The notes under the pieces were generated by a model. It saw nothing but the letters and a program-made list of their open reading frames with translations, did not search any database and was not told where the DNA came from. The position numbers were made by a program, and so were the translations under genes. Shown here one piece after another: positions 12,204 through 18,913 of a stretch of DNA of 20,733 nt (positions within the stretch are counted from its first letter, which is position 1; each line of letters starts with the position of its first letter). The DNA is from CAZGHS01 sp964525495 (GTDB lineage: Bacteria; Patescibacteriota; Microgenomatia; JALYQM01), in assembly GCA_964525495.1 (NCBI GenBank), contig CAZGHS010000016.1, positions 1 to 20,733 of the forward strand, in the 5' to 3' direction.

Positions 12204-12416
12204 ATGTTACTTCCAGGTGAACTTACTGTCCAATGCAGACGATGCAGTAAAGTCTGGACCAAAATCTTACAAGTGCCCCCTGGTGAAACCCCACCCAAGC
12301 CAGGCTGCCCTGACTGTGGACATCTAAGCGCAGACTTAGTGACACAAGAAAGGCCTGCCGCAGGCAATCAACACCCACATCTAACCGATCGCCGCGGCAG
12401 ATTCCGAGACAACTAA
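12204..12416 (+). CDS. Single zinc-ribbon protein, 70 aa (U3, second gene)
   Basis: AGGAGG 5 bases before the ATG. The product begins MLLPGELTVQCRRCSKVWTKIL. It has one C-x2-C pair at about residues 11-14 and another, CPDCGH, near 35-38, forming a single zinc ribbon whose first knuckle (QCRRCSKVW) is very like zinc-ribbon modules of the IBR/rubredoxin-knuckle type. The C-terminal 25 residues are polar (AAGNQHPHLTDRRGRFRD). Same unit as the 97-aa protein. The 3' hairpin of U3 begins 4 bases after the stop. A small adaptor or nucleic-acid binder is the most that can be inferred. Confidence 0.85.
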   Translation: MLLPGELTVQCRRCSKVWTKILQVPPGETPPKPGCPDCGHLSADLVTQERPAAGNQHPHLTDRRGRFRDN

Positions 12417-12420
12417 ATAA

Positions 12421-12504
12421 AAACTACATCAAGAGAAGAAAGCAGCTACGCCCTCGGGCATGCGGTTTATACCGTACAGCTGTTCGCTTCTCTTGTTGTA
12501 GTTT
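12421..12504. terminator. Branched 3' hairpin of U3; terminator for the convergent minus gene
   Basis: An 18-base arm AAACTACATCAAGAGAAG (12421-12438) pairs with 12487-12504 with a single T-T mismatch. Inside are CAGCT/AGCTG (12443-12447 / 12478-12482), GCC-CTCG-GGC (12450-12459) and CGGT-TTAT-ACCG (12463-12474), giving a cloverleaf-like junction. On the minus strand the stem is followed by TTTTTATTT, so it terminates the 317-aa gene. On the plus strand no good T-run follows. Its right arm contains the segment that can instead pair with the U3 leader. Confidence 0.75.
12486..12499 (-). repeat. Inverted repeat, right arm of unit U3
   Basis: GCTTCTCTTGTTGT on the plus strand, perfect complement of 11756-11769. 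It also forms part of the local terminator stem, so the two pairings exclude each other. Confidence 0.8.
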
Positions 12505-12508
12505 CCAA

Positions 12509-13462
12509 TTAACTCTTACCAGATACTTCCTCATGCGCCGAGTCCAAAAATTGTGCAGCTTTCGAGTAAATCTTACCCCGAACTCCTGGAAGACTTGGAT
12601 CAACCTGCAATATGATGCGAGGAATCAACCCTGTCTGCTCAGCAACTTGAAACATTGTTCGTACTCTAAGTTTTAAAAGAGTATCCGCATAGCCTTCATC
12701 GAGATCTCGCTTATTTTCCTTACCAACATAGAACATAAAGTATCCATTTGTTTCAGAAACTACTCTATAAGCCTCTTCTATTACACTTTCATAAGTAAGC
12801 ATATTAATTTCACCATCTTCAATTGCGCGCTCAAGTTTCCCCTGCAATTTATGATAATCATCCACACCTGCCGCCAAACCATCTACTTTTGAAGTCAGAA
12901 GATCACCCTGATCCGTACTGATTGGAACTCCGTCATTCGCATGCACCTTACGCACAACACGAAAACCAAGTGTATGAAGAAAATCTATATGACCTTCTGC
13001 ATGATTACTACCCCAGTTTACTAACACATCTTTAGGAGAATCTATCTTTACATAATCTCTATCAGTTATCTGTTGTCCAGGCGACAACAACCGACGTATT
13101 CTGGCTTTTTGTCGTTGCTCATCGGCATACGAACCCGCTTCCCGCTCAGCGTCAGTCCTATACCATCCACTTTCACCAATAATGCCCTCAACCTTCTCAT
13201 CCACAGCATAATCGTCTTCTATCGCAACTACAGATCTACCCAAATCAACCGAATCACCACTTCGTGATTCACGAGTCACTTTACGATGCAAAGCATGAGA
13301 CATCAAAACAGTTCGCCCATCGAACACGCGTCTTCGTGCGCGACCACCATAGGTATACGTCGCGGAATTAACGCGGTATTCCATCCATCCAGGAAGGAAC
13401 AAACCTGGAAGCTCAGAAGAAGCTCCCAAATACAATGAATATCCTCTTTCACCGCTATCCAT
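12509..13462 (-). CDS. Hypothetical protein, 317 aa, downstream of hpf
   Basis: I do not recognise a family. The protein is soluble (no signal or membrane segment) and acidic to neutral. Near the N-terminus is a glycine/aromatic-rich part (GYSLYLGASSELPGLFLPGWMEYRV, TYTYGGRARRRVFDGRTVLMSH) that looks beta-rich. In the middle is a charged helical segment with DAEREAGSYADEQRQKARIRRLL. The C-terminal part is also mixed (YESVIEEAYRVVSETNGYFMFYVGKENKRDLDEGYADTLLKLRVRTM). It starts 10 bases after hpf stops, so it is cotranscribed with a ribosome hibernation factor. A role in dormancy or ribosome handling is a guess from context. It ends at the U3 terminator. Confidence 0.85.
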   Translation of the reverse strand: MDSGERGYSLYLGASSELPGLFLPGWMEYRVNSATYTYGGRARRRVFDGRTVLMSHALHRKVTRESRSGDSVDLGRSVVAIEDDYAVDEKVEGIIGESGWYRTDAEREAGSYADEQRQKARIRRLLSPGQQITDRDYVKIDSPKDVLVNWGSNHAEGHIDFLHTLGFRVVRKVHANDGVPISTDQGDLLTSKVDGLAAGVDDYHKLQGKLERAIEDGEINMLTYESVIEEAYRVVSETNGYFMFYVGKENKRDLDEGYADTLLKLRVRTMFQVAEQTGLIPRIILQVDPSLPGVRGKIYSKAAQFLDSAHEEVSGKS

Positions 13463-13472
13463 ATATTTCTAC

Positions 13473-13772
13473 CTACAGCATCTCTCGTCTCTTCTGCAAT
13501 TGATCCACCATACGATCAAGTGCACCATCCACAGCTTCATACAAATCATCATGACCATTCTCAGCAACAAGATCCGGACCGGGTATCTCAGCATGCATCT
13601 TCACATGCGCGCTTGGCTGTCCACCTTTACGATGCTTCATAAAATCCATAATAACCGTGATCATCACAATATCGTCTTCATACCGCTTCAATGCTTTATC
13701 TATAGCCTTCTCAACTCTACTTGAAATTGCTTCAGTTAAATCAAAATTTCTACCCTCAAGAGAGATCTTCAT
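13473..13772 (-). CDS. hpf: Ribosome hibernation promoting factor, short form
   Basis: Binds the decoding region of the 30S subunit in starving or slow-growing cells and inactivates ribosomes. The 99-residue protein has the family's N-terminal strand and helix (MKISLEGRNFDLTEAISSRVEKAIDKALKRYED), the central AHVKMHAEIPGPDLVAENGHDDLYEAVDGALDRMVDQLQK and the basic end. It lacks the ~60-residue C-terminal dimerisation domain of long HPF, so it is the short HPF/YfiA type. The 84-base region upstream to copy B is A/T-rich with several possible -10 boxes (for example TAGTAT) but no clear promoter. First gene of a two-gene operon with the 317-aa protein. Confidence 0.93.
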   Translation of the reverse strand: MKISLEGRNFDLTEAISSRVEKAIDKALKRYEDDIVMITVIMDFMKHRKGGQPSAHVKMHAEIPGPDLVAENGHDDLYEAVDGALDRMVDQLQKRREML

Positions 13773-13856
13773 AATTATTTACCCTCATACATACTAATCT
13801 TAATATAACAATCATACTAAAAATGAATAGTAAATTAAAGTAAGGAACTGATTAAC

Positions 13857-14046
13857 AAGTTGAAGTGATCAATTTATTTTTCTGCAGCGCAGGCTTCCAC
13901 CGAGCGAGCAACTTGGCATCTGAATTGATGGCAAAGCGAGCAAGGGTAATCATTACTAATTAAACGTTGATGTAGTGCAAATAGTCTTTAAGGAATACTG
14001 CCATGAGTTTGCCGAGCAAATGAAAAATGAATTGTCACGAAAACTT
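13857..14046 (+). ncRNA. Structured repeat element, copy B (candidate noncoding RNA)
   Basis: Outer stem AAGTT (13857-13861) / AACTT (14042-14046), internal loop GAA (13862-13864) / GAA (14039-14041), then a 17-bp stem (13865-13882 / 14022-14038) with one bulged T and one G-U pair. Inside is TTGGCATC-TGAATT-GATGGCAA (13913-13934), with one G-G mismatch compared with copy A. The interior blocks match copy A in order. The stems share no sequence with A but keep pairing and loop, a sign of selection for structure. It lies 6 bases beyond the tatD stop, in the reverse sense to that gene, whereas copy A is in the same sense as lgt. Confidence 0.7.
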
Positions 14047-14051
14047 AAAAA

Positions 14052-15011
14052 TTAGAATTTAAAAAGCCTATTTGCAGTTTCAGTCGTCGCATCACACACT
14101 TCCTCATACGACACACCCTTTAGAGTTGCAACAAACTTCGCAGTCTCAACAGTATATGCTGGCTCATTCCGCTTCCCACGATATGGCAAAGGAGATAAAA
14201 ATGGTCCATCTGTTTCCAAAACTATTTCATTAAGCGGCACACGCTTCGCATGCTCTTGTATAGTCTGTGCATTCTTATATGTCACATTTCCTGCAAAACT
14301 CACCACAAAACCCATTTCTCGACACGCATCTACATACTCCTCACTGCCACTCAGACAATGCAACACACCTCGAGGTATACGATCATCCTGCTGAACCAAA
14401 AAGTCTGTTGGCTTCTGCGCATCCAAAGCGTTTTGAGCCAACGATGTGTCGTATTCCTGCTTCAAATTCTTCAACGAGAACGCAAACTGTCGCATCGAGT
14501 AATCACTCTCCGGACCAAAATATTCACTCAAAATTTCCAACACATCTGCATACGCATCTTCTCGGTCATCTCGCACATGTAACGAAAGCGGCAACTCATG
14601 CTGGATGGCTAGCAAAATCTGTCGTTCAAATAATTCTTTTTGTAAATCTCGGAGTTCTTCTTTACGAGCACTCGTCAAACCTTCTGCTCGTTCTATCACA
14701 TAGTAGTCCAAACCACATTCACCTATTCCCACAGTCTTAGGGTATTCAATCTCAGGCTCCAAAGCTTTCATCATCTGATGAATTCGCTCATCATTAAAGC
14801 CTTCCTGCAATACACAATCTGGATGATAGCCGACACATCGAAACACTTCATTATATTTTGTCACGAGCACGCGACTCTTAGTATTCGATGCCTCATCTGT
14901 ACCGATCGTTACGATCTTCCCGACACCCGCAGCCTTCGCTCGGTCAACTACGGCATTCAATTCCTCTTGATAATCTTCCCATTCTAGATGACAATGTGTA
15001 TCAATAAGCAT
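14052..15011 (-). CDS. tatD: TatD-family metal-dependent hydrolase (DNase)
   Basis: Metal-dependent 3'-5' exonuclease-type hydrolase of the amidohydrolase fold, linked to DNA repair or turnover. Family marks in order: MLIDTHCHLEW at the N-terminus (H-x-H), GECGLDYY (Glu ligand), PLSLHVRDD (His), GVLHCLSGS (His, the HCFSG site) and VLETDGPFLSPLPYRGKRNEP (Asp). At 319 residues it is ~55 longer than typical TatD because of an insertion around residues 160-210 (LSEYFGPESDYSMRQFAFSLKNLKQEY). The start is ATG 15011, since the -10 TATACT ends 6 bases before it. Whether it is TatD itself or the paralogue YcfH cannot be decided. Confidence 0.92.
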   Translation of the reverse strand: MLIDTHCHLEWEDYQEELNAVVDRAKAAGVGKIVTIGTDEASNTKSRVLVTKYNEVFRCVGYHPDCVLQEGFNDERIHQMMKALEPEIEYPKTVGIGECGLDYYVIERAEGLTSARKEELRDLQKELFERQILLAIQHELPLSLHVRDDREDAYADVLEILSEYFGPESDYSMRQFAFSLKNLKQEYDTSLAQNALDAQKPTDFLVQQDDRIPRGVLHCLSGSEEYVDACREMGFVVSFAGNVTYKNAQTIQEHAKRVPLNEIVLETDGPFLSPLPYRGKRNEPAYTVETAKFVATLKGVSYEEVCDATTETANRLFKF

Positions 15012-15017
15012 ATATGA

Positions 15018-15023
15018 AGTATA
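15018..15023 (-). promoter_or_regulatory. -10 element of the tatD gene (leaderless)
   Basis: TATACT on the minus strand, 6 bases before the ATG at 15011, which places the RNA start at the A of ATG. No good -35 at 17 bases. Confidence 0.5.
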
Positions 15024-15150
15024 CAATACCTAAGCAAGTCGCTACCGTTTTATCTGGCTTTACTATCAACATAGCTGCGGCATTCTTCATTATATCTCCT
15101 CTTACTTCAGACCCTATTTTATATTGCTATACGTATAGAGGAGTTAAAAG

Positions 15151-15255
15151 ATGATTGATCAATATTTAACACCAGCTCATATAGCAACCGGACTCTTATT
15201 CATTGCAATAATGCTTGCTATCAGTATTTTCGGAAAAACACCATCCAAGAAATAA
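15151..15255 (+). CDS. Single-pass membrane microprotein, 34 aa
   Basis: AGGAG sits about 7 bases before the ATG at 15151. The 34-residue product is a short polar start (MIDQYLTPAHI), one hydrophobic segment of about 18 residues (ATGLLFIAIMLAISIFG, roughly residues 12-28) and a basic end (KTPSKK), which predicts an N-out/C-in membrane peptide. A 12-base perfect palindrome CTATACGTATAG (about 15127-15138) lies just upstream of the SD. No family recognised, as expected at this size. The 124 bases between the tatD start and this SD hold nothing else I can identify. Confidence 0.6.
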   Translation: MIDQYLTPAHIATGLLFIAIMLAISIFGKTPSKK

Positions 15256-15263
15256 GCACACTT

Positions 15264-15292
15264 TTGACAACAATCCCATAAAAGAATAGTAT
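15264..15292 (+). promoter_or_regulatory. Promoter of the 126-aa gene
   Basis: TTGACA (15264-15269), 17 nt, TAGTAT (15287-15292). The start near 15299 is 3 bases before the ATG at 15302, so the mRNA is effectively leaderless. Confidence 0.75.
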
Positions 15293-15301
15293 GTGCAGAC
15301 A

Positions 15302-15682
15302 ATGAAGGATAAACTAAAAACGTTTAACCTATACAGTATCGCAATTCAAGTAGGCGATGGTATATCCAGTGGTAAAGACGTAAGATCAGTAGAACATCAA
15401 TGTCTACTTAGACAAAAACGCAAATGTCCGGACCAAGACGCAGCACGACCTCCTTGCAACGATTGCCGTCACGCAGTAGCAGACCACGATAAACTTGAAC
15501 AATTCTTTCGACAAAGTCCACCTCAATTTGAAGCACGCAGACGCATAAGTGCAACCGGAACTATTAGCAGTAGGTACGGACTACCAGAAGGCAAAATGAT
15601 AGTTTCCAACCAATCAAAAGGCGTTAGAATAACCGAACCTGTAGTTACTGTAACGTTTGTTCGAGAAAAGAAAAAAAGCTAA
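15302..15682 (+). CDS. Hypothetical Cys-containing protein, 126 aa
   Basis: ATG 15302 is preferred over GTG 15293 because the predicted RNA start lies between them. The 126-residue product has a Cys cluster HQCLLRQKRKCPDQ, then PPCNDCRHAVADHD (about residues 30-60), with C-x7-C and C-x2-C followed by His, compatible with a zinc site. The N-terminal part (FNLYSIAIQVGDGISSG) and the C-terminal ~40 residues (GKMIVSNQSKGVRITEPVVTVTFVREKK) look beta-rich. No family recognised. The stop overlaps the stop of the convergent YgjP gene by 4 bases, leaving no room for a terminator between them. Confidence 0.7.
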   Translation: MKDKLKTFNLYSIAIQVGDGISSGKDVRSVEHQCLLRQKRKCPDQDAARPPCNDCRHAVADHDKLEQFFRQSPPQFEARRRISATGTISSRYGLPEGKMIVSNQSKGVRITEPVVTVTFVREKKKS

Positions 15683-16410
15683 ATCCTCAATCCAACACCA
15701 TTATCCTTCAACCATTTCTCACAAAGACGATATTCCGGCAAAATATTCTCCACCACTCGCCAAAACCGCTCAGAGTGATTCATCTCACGCAAATGCGCTA
15801 ATTCATGCACCACCACATAGTCCAACACCGCTTTCGGTGCCAAGATCAATCGCCAAGAAAAATTCAAATTCCCTTGACTCGAGCAACTTCCCCACCTCGT
15901 TTTCTGATCCTTTATCGACAAACTATCATATTTCACACCCATCCGTTCCCGATACACCTCTATCGCCCCACTTATAACTGCCTTAGCTTGTTGTCTATAC
16001 CATCGCTCCAAAATCTTCTCAGCTAATTCCGCTTTCACACAATACACCACGATCAGATCATCTTCGATCGCCACCGGCGGCCAATGCCTATTCCCCACCT
16101 CTACCACCAATTGGTACTCTTTCCCCAAATATGTCAGAGTACTTTTTTCTAGCAATGGCTGCATCACATGCTCAAACTTCACACGCTGCTTTTCCATCTT
16201 CTTCCACTGCTTATATATCCACACACGCTGCTCTTCTACAAACCGCACCGCATCCTTCAGTCGACCACGTTCTGGTAATTGCACCACAAATCCCTTCTCT
16301 AGATCGACACGAATTTTCAACCGTATAGACCGAGTCGTCGGCACCACCACATACGGTATCTCAGTACCATCAATCGTTATATATAATTTCTCTAGGATTT
16401 CATCTTGCAT
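15679..16410 (-). CDS. YgjP-like zinc metallopeptidase (M48/DUF45 type)
   Basis: The 243-residue protein carries the family's core: KTRWGSCSSQGNLNFSWRLILAPKAVLDYVVVHELAHLREMNHSERFW. HELAH is the zinc-binding HExxH variant and the following His in MNHSERFW the third ligand, as in SprT/YgjP-type gluzincins. The N-terminal half (IPYVVVPTTRSIRLKIRVDLEKGFVVQLP) is the usual beta-rich DUF45 start. Members often sit with restriction or DNA-repair genes, but the physiological substrate is unsettled. It follows the PHP gene by 5 bases, so the two form an operon. Second gene of that operon. Confidence 0.9.
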   Translation of the reverse strand: MQDEILEKLYITIDGTEIPYVVVPTTRSIRLKIRVDLEKGFVVQLPERGRLKDAVRFVEEQRVWIYKQWKKMEKQRVKFEHVMQPLLEKSTLTYLGKEYQLVVEVGNRHWPPVAIEDDLIVVYCVKAELAEKILERWYRQQAKAVISGAIEVYRERMGVKYDSLSIKDQKTRWGSCSSQGNLNFSWRLILAPKAVLDYVVVHELAHLREMNHSERFWRVVENILPEYRLCEKWLKDNGVGLRI

Positions 16411-16415
16411 ACAAA

Positions 16416-17138
16416 CTATTTATGCGCGCGAAATGGATTGCCAACCGAATGCACCAAAGATTTTCGCATCGCAGTAAAAGAAGAGGCTGCTCGTTCACCA
16501 TAGGTTTTCTGATGCAGTTCAAATTGTCCTTTTTTTAGCGCATGTACAATCTCACGCCAGTTATCTGTCTTAGGAATATTCACCTTCACGCGAGACAAAC
16601 CCAAACTCGCCAAATTGTGCGCATCACTTCCACAAAGTCCGACCACATCCATATCTTTAGCCAATTTTGCTGACTTAGCATTCGCCAATTCTGTTTCAAA
16701 GCTATTAAACACTTCAACACCATCAAAATCTACTTTTTTCGCCTTATCACCAATGTATAAAGCACGAGCATACGAAATACAATACGGATGAGCAGCAACC
16801 GCAAAACCTCCAGCAGCATGTACTCTCGCCACAGTTTCCTCAAGTGTCATATGCGAATTAATCTGCTCCACCAGACCATACGCCAAAACATGACTCCGAC
16901 GACGTAGAATACGCGATGACTTAGTCGAAACCTCAACTGCAGGGATCACCACAAGTCCGCGCTCTTTAGCATACGCATGCACCACACTAAATGCTTCTTG
17001 AGAATCGTGATCTGTAATGGCAATAAAGTCTAGTCCTATAGAAATAGCGTAATCAATAAGTTCGTGAGGAGAAGGCAACTTTGCGTGTGCCCAACGAGGT
17101 AAAGACAGAAAAGTATGACAGTGCATTTCACCGACCAT
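16416..17138 (-). CDS. PHP-domain phosphoesterase, 240 aa
   Basis: Metal-dependent phosphoesterase of the polymerase-and-histidinol-phosphatase superfamily. Visible ligands: MHCHTFLS (H-x-H, residues 5-7), FIAITDHDSQEAF (Asp-His), VIPAVEVST (Glu), AVAAHPYC (His) and LCGSDAHNLAS (D-x-H) near residue 190. The set is complete, so the enzyme should be active. Stand-alone PHP proteins of this size include 3',5'-nucleoside bisphosphate phosphatases and 5'-3' exonucleases of the RNase AM/YciV type, a reasonable but unproven assignment. The ATG is 6 bases from a -10 TACAAT (17150-17145), hence leaderless. First gene of an operon with the metallopeptidase and divergent from pfkA. Confidence 0.88.
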   Translation of the reverse strand: MVGEMHCHTFLSLPRWAHAKLPSPHELIDYAISIGLDFIAITDHDSQEAFSVVHAYAKERGLVVIPAVEVSTKSSRILRRRSHVLAYGLVEQINSHMTLEETVARVHAAGGFAVAAHPYCISYARALYIGDKAKKVDFDGVEVFNSFETELANAKSAKLAKDMDVVGLCGSDAHNLASLGLSRVKVNIPKTDNWREIVHALKKGQFELHQKTYGERAASSFTAMRKSLVHSVGNPFRAHK

Positions 17139-17144
17139 ACAGAA

Positions 17145-17180
17145 ATTGTAACATAAGCTGCCCCTTTACCCTCGTATAAT
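17145..17180. promoter_or_regulatory. Divergent -10 elements of the PHP gene and pfkA
   Basis: Minus strand: TACAAT (17150-17145), ATG 6 bases later. Plus strand: TATAAT (17175-17180) within a run of TA dinucleotides (17175-17194), pfkA ATG 20 bases after it. No good -35 on either side. pfkA has no SD before its ATG. Confidence 0.5.
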
Positions 17181-17200
17181 ATATATATATACTCAAAACC

Positions 17201-18247
17201 ATGAACATAGGAATACTCACATCAGGTGGCGACTGCCCAGGATTAAATGCAGTTATTAGGGCATCAGTACTCGCACTCAAAAAAAACGGCGATCACAAAG
17301 TCTACGGATTCATGGATGGATTCGAAGGACTTTACACTCCAGGTAAATCTATGGAGCTCGGTATACGAGATATCGAAAACATCGAGCGGATCGGTGGAAC
17401 AATTCTTGGTACCACTAATAGAGGAGATTTCGGTGAAGTAGGATTACTCAAAGATCCATCACCTGCCGCACTTCAAACAATTGAAAAAATTAAACAAACC
17501 AAAGCAGCGCTCAATCTCGACGGACTTATTGTGACTGGCGGTGACGGATCACTCCGCATCGCACACTGGGTAGGCCAACAGACCGGACTAAATATTATAG
17601 GTATTCCTAAAACCATCGACAATGATTTAGCTAACACTGAAGTAACTCTCGGCTACAATACCGCAATCAACACTGCAACAGACGCAATCAGTAAGATCCG
17701 CGACACCGCACGTTCCCACCATCGCGTCATGATAGTTGAAGTAATGGGTCGAGATGCAGGATGGATCGCACTCGGATCAGGGATAGCAGGTGGTGCAGAT
17801 TGTATTCTCATTCCTGAGATTCCATACAACTTCGATAAACTCACTGCATTTATTAAAGACAAAATCGAATGCGACGCAAAGTCAGTAGTAATTGTTCTTG
17901 CAGAAGGTGCTCGCGAAGTATCCCAAACAGCTCCACAAAAAGGAACCGGAGAGGCACTCGCAAAAAACATTCAACAAACAACATCAATGGAAACACGCCT
18001 CACTATCCTCGGATATATTCAGCGCGGTGGTGAACCAACGACTTTCGACAAAATTCTCGCTACTCGCCTCGGACAAAAAGCAGCAGAATTAATGCTCAGC
18101 GGTGAAACATCAAAATACGTCTCAATCAAAAACGACTCACTTACAGTACTTCCACTCTCAATGGCCGCAACCGAGACACGCTTCGTGCCAAAAGACCACG
18201 AGCTGGTTAATACAGCCAAAGCTATCGGAACATATTTCGGGGAATAA
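17201..18247 (+). CDS. pfkA: 6-phosphofructokinase
   Basis: Phosphorylates fructose 6-phosphate to the 1,6-bisphosphate in glycolysis. The 348-residue protein matches the bacterial PfkA fold: MNIGILTSGGDCPGLNAVIR, LGTTNRGDF, VTGGDGSLRIAH, GIPKTIDNDL, VEVMGRDAGWIAL (F6P site) and LGYIQRGGEPTTFD (F6P site). The residue equivalent to E. coli Gly104 is Gly (GGDGS), as in ATP-dependent enzymes, while the position of Gly124 is Lys (PKTIDND). That Gly/Lys combination is known from ATP-dependent group III enzymes such as that of Streptomyces coelicolor. ATP is therefore the predicted donor. No SD; very short A/T-rich leader. Single gene, with no clear terminator before U4. Confidence 0.95.
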   Translation: MNIGILTSGGDCPGLNAVIRASVLALKKNGDHKVYGFMDGFEGLYTPGKSMELGIRDIENIERIGGTILGTTNRGDFGEVGLLKDPSPAALQTIEKIKQTKAALNLDGLIVTGGDGSLRIAHWVGQQTGLNIIGIPKTIDNDLANTEVTLGYNTAINTATDAISKIRDTARSHHRVMIVEVMGRDAGWIALGSGIAGGADCILIPEIPYNFDKLTAFIKDKIECDAKSVVIVLAEGAREVSQTAPQKGTGEALAKNIQQTTSMETRLTILGYIQRGGEPTTFDKILATRLGQKAAELMLSGETSKYVSIKNDSLTVLPLSMAATETRFVPKDHELVNTAKAIGTYFGE

Positions 18248-18284
18248 TAAATTTGTTTGTTTCGGCTTCAATTCGCCTCATCAG

Positions 18285-18459
18285 ATAGAGATAACTCTAT
18301 GACAAACAACAACACAAAATATTACTTAAAACACCAAAGATAACTCTATACTTCCCCTCAACTGCGGATTTACGCCAGAAGATTTCTGTTCTTCTGTCTA
18401 TAAAGCTTGCGCCTCATAAAAGTCTTTTAGCCCAGCGGCATTCTCTAGGGGTAGAGTTA
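18285..18459 (-). other. 3' trailer of unit U4 with hairpins and direct repeats; no gene
   Basis: On the minus-strand transcript, a stem TAGAGTTA (18452-18459) / TAACTCTA (18341-18348) encloses a hairpin CAGAAG/CTTCTG (about 18373-18393). It is followed by the pairing segment 18323-18308 and then the hairpin ATAGAG-ATAA-CTCTAT (18285-18300). AGATAACTCTAT occurs twice as a direct repeat (18289-18300, 18338-18349) on either side of the pairing segment. No T-run identifies a terminator. No coding sequence between pfkA (18247) and the 138-aa gene (18465). Confidence 0.55.
18308..18323 (-). repeat. Leader-trailer pairing segment of U4, 3' side
   Basis: AACAACACAAAATATT on the plus strand. It is complementary to 19015-19030 over 16 positions, with one position that is a G-U pair in the minus-strand RNA. 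Confidence 0.65.
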
Positions 18460-18464
18460 GTTAA

Positions 18465-18881
18465 TTACTTCTTGAAACGATCCATTGCACAAGTCGTGCC
18501 ACATATTTTGTGGACAAACTTGTCGAACCGCTCTTCAGCTTCCCTAATCGGATTCGGTATGTACTGTGCAATGGTTGGACTTCCCTTAACATAAACAAGC
18601 GCTTGCTTGCCTCTGTTTGACGGACTATAAGTCCACTGTATCTCAGATACAGGAACCTCAAAACCATTCGGGCTATCCTGCCAGCGATTACGCTCATCGT
18701 CAGAAATTCCCGTTACGCGGACCATCCTGCGAGAGGCATCCACTGAAAGGACTTTAACCATGGATCCACGACCGACCGCTTCAAAATACCACAGAACTAC
18801 TTTTCCGTAGTAGTGAGAGAACCCGACCTCGTTGCCGTGTCCAAAGCTCATCTCGTAGAAGCTCATATTATTCCTTCGCAT
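18465..18881 (-). CDS. Hypothetical protein, 138 aa (U4)
   Basis: Start chosen at the ATG at 18881 because AAGGAGG (18896-18890) sits 8 bases upstream; the frame is open 14 codons further but without a site. The product begins MRRNNMSFYEMSFGHGNEVG and continues with a Trp/Tyr-rich, beta-like region (SHYYGKVVLWYFEAVGRGSMVKVLSVD, VEVPVSE-like VPVSEIQWTYSPSN), suggesting a small beta-barrel such as an SH3- or Tudor-like fold. The C-terminal ~40 residues are helical and end with KICGTTCAMDRFKK, a C-x3-C pair. No family recognised. It is the only gene of U4, with a leader of ~220 nt and a trailer of ~160 nt, both structured, which suggests expression is controlled in the RNA. Confidence 0.8.
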   Translation of the reverse strand: MRRNNMSFYEMSFGHGNEVGFSHYYGKVVLWYFEAVGRGSMVKVLSVDASRRMVRVTGISDDERNRWQDSPNGFEVPVSEIQWTYSPSNRGKQALVYVKGSPTIAQYIPNPIREAEERFDKFVHKICGTTCAMDRFKK

Positions 18882-18913
18882 GGTGCCTTCCTCCTTCTTT
18901 GCTATTGGTTGCA

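Noticed and set aside
13500..15000. Plus-strand open frames opposite hpf, the 317-aa gene and tatD
   Set aside because: They are antisense shadows of well-supported genes, without SD or recognisable domains.
18289..18349. AGATAACTCTAT direct repeats as phage attachment sites
   Set aside because: Only 12 bases, 49 bases apart, no integrase nearby, and both copies are explained as arms of the U4 trailer hairpins.
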